Both the position numbers and the translations under genes were made by a program. From an uncultured Eubacterium sp. (GTDB taxonomy: Bacteria > Bacillota > Clostridia > Lachnospirales > Lachnospiraceae): a stretch of 45,235 nt of DNA. Location of the stretch: contig CANDMI010000026.1 in the NCBI GenBank assembly GCA_947385775.1, forward strand, positions 1-45,235, in the 5' to 3' direction. The notes beneath the pieces are model-generated. The model was not told the origin of the DNA. It saw nothing but the letters and a program-made list of their open reading frames with translations, and ran no database searches. Below, piece after piece: positions 43,821-45,235 of this stretch (position 1 is its first letter; every line of letters begins with the position of its first letter).

Positions 43821-44369
43821 GTGGATTCGTTTGAACAGGTTTATAAGCTGTATTTTAAAGATGTGTACCGGTACATCCTGTCTTTTTGCCGGGACGTGGC
43901 GCAAGCCGAGGAAATTACCCAGGAGACGTTTTTTCGGGCGATGAAAAATATGTCCTCGTTTCGCGGTGATTGCAAAATGACGGTGTGGCTGTGCCAGATT
44001 GCGAAAAATATTTATTTTAGCGATCAAAAAAAGCAGTCGCGCCGCCTGCGCCAGCTGCAAGGATCAGCCGGGCCGCAGGGAGGGCTTTTCGAAGCGTATG
44101 CAACCCCTGGACAGGCTGGGGGCGGAACGCCTTCGGTGGAGGCAAGGTTAAGTGATGAAGCGGACGCGATGCAGATCCATGAGATTTTACATCAGATGGA
44201 AGAGCCATACAAGGAAGTTTTTATGCTGCGCGTTTTCGGGGAGCTTCCATTCAAAAAAATCGCCCGGATATTCGGAAAGTCAGAAAGCTGGGCAAGGGTA
44301 ACCTATCATCGCGCAAGGCTTAGGCTGATTCATGAAATGGAGGAATGCAATGGAAAAGATTACATGTGA
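43821..44369 (+). CDS. ECF-type RNA polymerase sigma factor
   Basis: Sigma-70 family protein of 182 aa with only regions 2 and 4. Region 2: YKLYFKDVYRYILSFCRDVA then AEEITQETFFRAMKNMSSFRG; region 4: MEEPYKEVFMLRVFGELPFK then KIARIFGKSESWARVTYHRAR. GTG start at 43821 with GAAAGGGG upstream. It overlaps the anti-sigma gene by 20 nt, the usual sign of coupled synthesis. The genes it activates probably include this operon. Confidence 0.92.
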   Translation: MDSFEQVYKLYFKDVYRYILSFCRDVAQAEEITQETFFRAMKNMSSFRGDCKMTVWLCQIAKNIYFSDQKKQSRRLRQLQGSAGPQGGLFEAYATPGQAGGGTPSVEARLSDEADAMQIHEILHQMEEPYKEVFMLRVFGELPFKKIARIFGKSESWARVTYHRARLRLIHEMEECNGKDYM

Positions 44370-44967
44370 GGTTATTAACGACCTGCTGCCGCTATATTGC
44401 GACGGGGTATGCGCCGAAGACAGCCGCAGGCTTGTGGAAAGGCATTTAAAGGGCTGCGCATACTGCCGAAGCGTACTGGAAAAAATGCGGGATGAATGCA
44501 GTATAGAATACGGGCGGCAGGAAGAAGGGGAGCATATTATTAAAGGCATGGCGGCGGTTTGGAAAAAATCTGTATGGAAAAGCTTTTTAATCGGGATAGC
44601 GGCAGCGAGTGTCCTGCTTTTAAGCGCCCTTGCCTGCTATTTGTTGACAAGCTGGCCTTTTGTATGCATCCCGCCGAAACAGGTGGAAGCAAGCGCGGTC
44701 GTGGAAGGCTCCCGGTATATTGTCCATCTGGATACGGCGAACCGGTATAAGGTTCCTTCTGTGGATTTGGAAACTACGGAGGATGGGATACTGTATATTG
44801 TATTAAAACGCGCGTTGGCGCCAGTCCGGTTTCGGACGGAAAAAGAGCATGGGGGGATTTACGCAGGCTCTATGGATTCGGAAACGCGGGCTGGAAAGGC
44901 GGTGAAGATCAGGGCGATCTATTATGGGACGCAGGATGAGTGTGAGCTGCTTTGGGAGGAGCCGTAG
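44350..44967 (+). CDS. Zinc-finger anti-sigma factor (membrane)
   Basis: Protein of 205 aa that should hold the ECF factor inactive at the membrane. N-terminal zf-HC2/ZAS domain: CEVINDLLPLYCDGVC followed by HLKGCAYC (the H-x3-C-x2-C zinc motif). One membrane helix (FLIGIAAASVLLLSALACYLL) and an extracellular beta-rich domain (VVEGSRYIVHLDTANRY). GGAGG lies 7 nt before ATG 44350. The external domain is the likely stress sensor. Confidence 0.9.
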   Translation: MEKITCEVINDLLPLYCDGVCAEDSRRLVERHLKGCAYCRSVLEKMRDECSIEYGRQEEGEHIIKGMAAVWKKSVWKSFLIGIAAASVLLLSALACYLLTSWPFVCIPPKQVEASAVVEGSRYIVHLDTANRYKVPSVDLETTEDGILYIVLKRALAPVRFRTEKEHGGIYAGSMDSETRAGKAVKIRAIYYGTQDECELLWEEP

Positions 44968-45019
44968 GAGACAGGACAGCCATTCTGGTATTTTTGGCTG
45001 AGTATAATGTTTAAAAGTA

Positions 45020-45082
45020 GTTACAGTTCAGCCCAGGATTTTGCGTTTACTGCAAAGTCCGTATGATAAAGTAGAAGTTGTG
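45020..45082 (-). repeat. Partial inverted copy of the GTTACAG palindromic element
   Basis: Starts with the exact terminal repeat GTTACAGTTCAGCC and matches the reverse complement of the right arm of 7798-7938 over 63 bp with 6 differences, then ends abruptly. Its last bases overlap the -35 of the promoter that follows, so the element may have supplied it. Confidence 0.8.
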
Positions 45083-45106
45083 TTTATTGCCATATTATGG
45101 TAGAAT
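45078..45106 (+). promoter_or_regulatory. Promoter of the gene at the right edge
   Basis: TTGTGT (45078-45083) and TAGAAT (45101-45106) with 17-nt spacing; start expected near 45113. Confidence 0.6.
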
Positions 45107-45112
45107 CAAAAA

Positions 45113-45210
45113 TACGGAAAGTACCTATGACAGGGCGGCAGCCTCCCAAGCTTAATGACCGGTTCTCCGGAATACATAGGAAGTCCAGCTAAGAAATGTC
45201 AATAGGTAAA
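45113..45210 (+). ncRNA. Structured leader, possible riboswitch
   Basis: A leader of about 98 nt. TACCTATGACA (45122-45132) can pair with TGTCAATAGGTA (45197-45208), which covers the ribosome site; alternatively CCTATG (45124-45129) pairs with CATAGG (45175-45180), which frees it. A CCGG-TTCT-CCGG hairpin lies between (45159-45170). Mutually exclusive pairings of this kind are typical of translational riboswitches. I cannot match it to a known class. Confidence 0.45.
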
Positions 45211-45235
45211 ATGAAAAATATTAAAAAAGTTTTTT
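45211..45235 (+). CDS. Start of a gene cut by the window edge
   Basis: ATG at 45211 opens MKNIKKVF, resembling the basic start of a signal peptide or membrane protein; AATAGG is a weak ribosome site. Only eight codons are visible, so nothing can be said of the product. Confidence 0.4.

Noticed and set aside
45113-45210. Assignment of the leader to 6S RNA, SRP RNA, T-box, c-di-GMP or other known riboswitch
   Set aside because: None of the conserved sequence blocks of those classes (for example the T-box GGNACCGCG or the c-di-GMP-I core) could be found by eye.

Overview
The window looks like chromosome of an anaerobic, spore-forming Clostridia species, most likely Lachnospiraceae. The grounds are a sigma-F-type promoter before spoIIR, a CIRCE-controlled groESL pair, a Gram-positive SOS box before recA, a NiaR-type NAD regulon, oxygen-sensitive indolepyruvate:ferredoxin oxidoreductase genes, AGGAGG ribosome sites throughout, and moderate GC. 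I saw no prophage, CRISPR array, tRNA or rRNA. One end cuts rnpB (minus strand); the other cuts a gene that starts at 45211 behind a structured leader.

Left part (1-11.3 kb): 5' end of RNase P RNA; a soluble chemoreceptor with a zinc-binding CZB domain; iorA-iorB-paaK for arylpyruvate oxidation; a coiled-coil protein made of seven 33-bp repeats; an amidohydrolase; an acyl-CoA synthetase coupled to a family-4 uracil-DNA glycosylase; and an orphan Nif11-like peptide gene with an unknown 208-aa partner. A 141-bp palindromic MITE-like element with 14-bp terminal inverted repeats and an 8-bp target duplication lies in the acyl-CoA synthetase leader. Diverged partial relatives lie at 1961-2040 and 45020-45082.

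Middle (11.3-26.6 kb): a large secreted Ig-like/Fn3 protein whose promoter shares operator palindromes with the Nif11 unit; the NAD de novo locus (nadB-nadC-niaR divergent from nadA); a MATE exporter downstream of recA-recX; then a cassette of two membrane-anchored solute-binding proteins flanking a NarL-type two-component system, with no permease or ATPase.

Right part (26.6-45.2 kb): a hairpin repeat cluster; a complete mannose-family PTS operon (IIA, IIB, IIC, IID, small membrane protein, Cof-type phosphatase, and an HPr whose Ser46 is Arg); an Rpn-family nuclease; a C_GCAxxG_C_C redox protein; spoIIR; addB without addA; an XRE regulator; two tandem paralogous membrane proteins; groES-groEL; an ABC transporter with an ECF sigma/anti-sigma pair; and finally a riboswitch-like leader.

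The points most worth a second look are the Nif11 unit with its start cascade and shared operators, the MITE family, the binding-protein/two-component/PTS block with insulated HPr, and the leader RNA at the right edge. Functions are assigned by motif reading only; no database search was possible.
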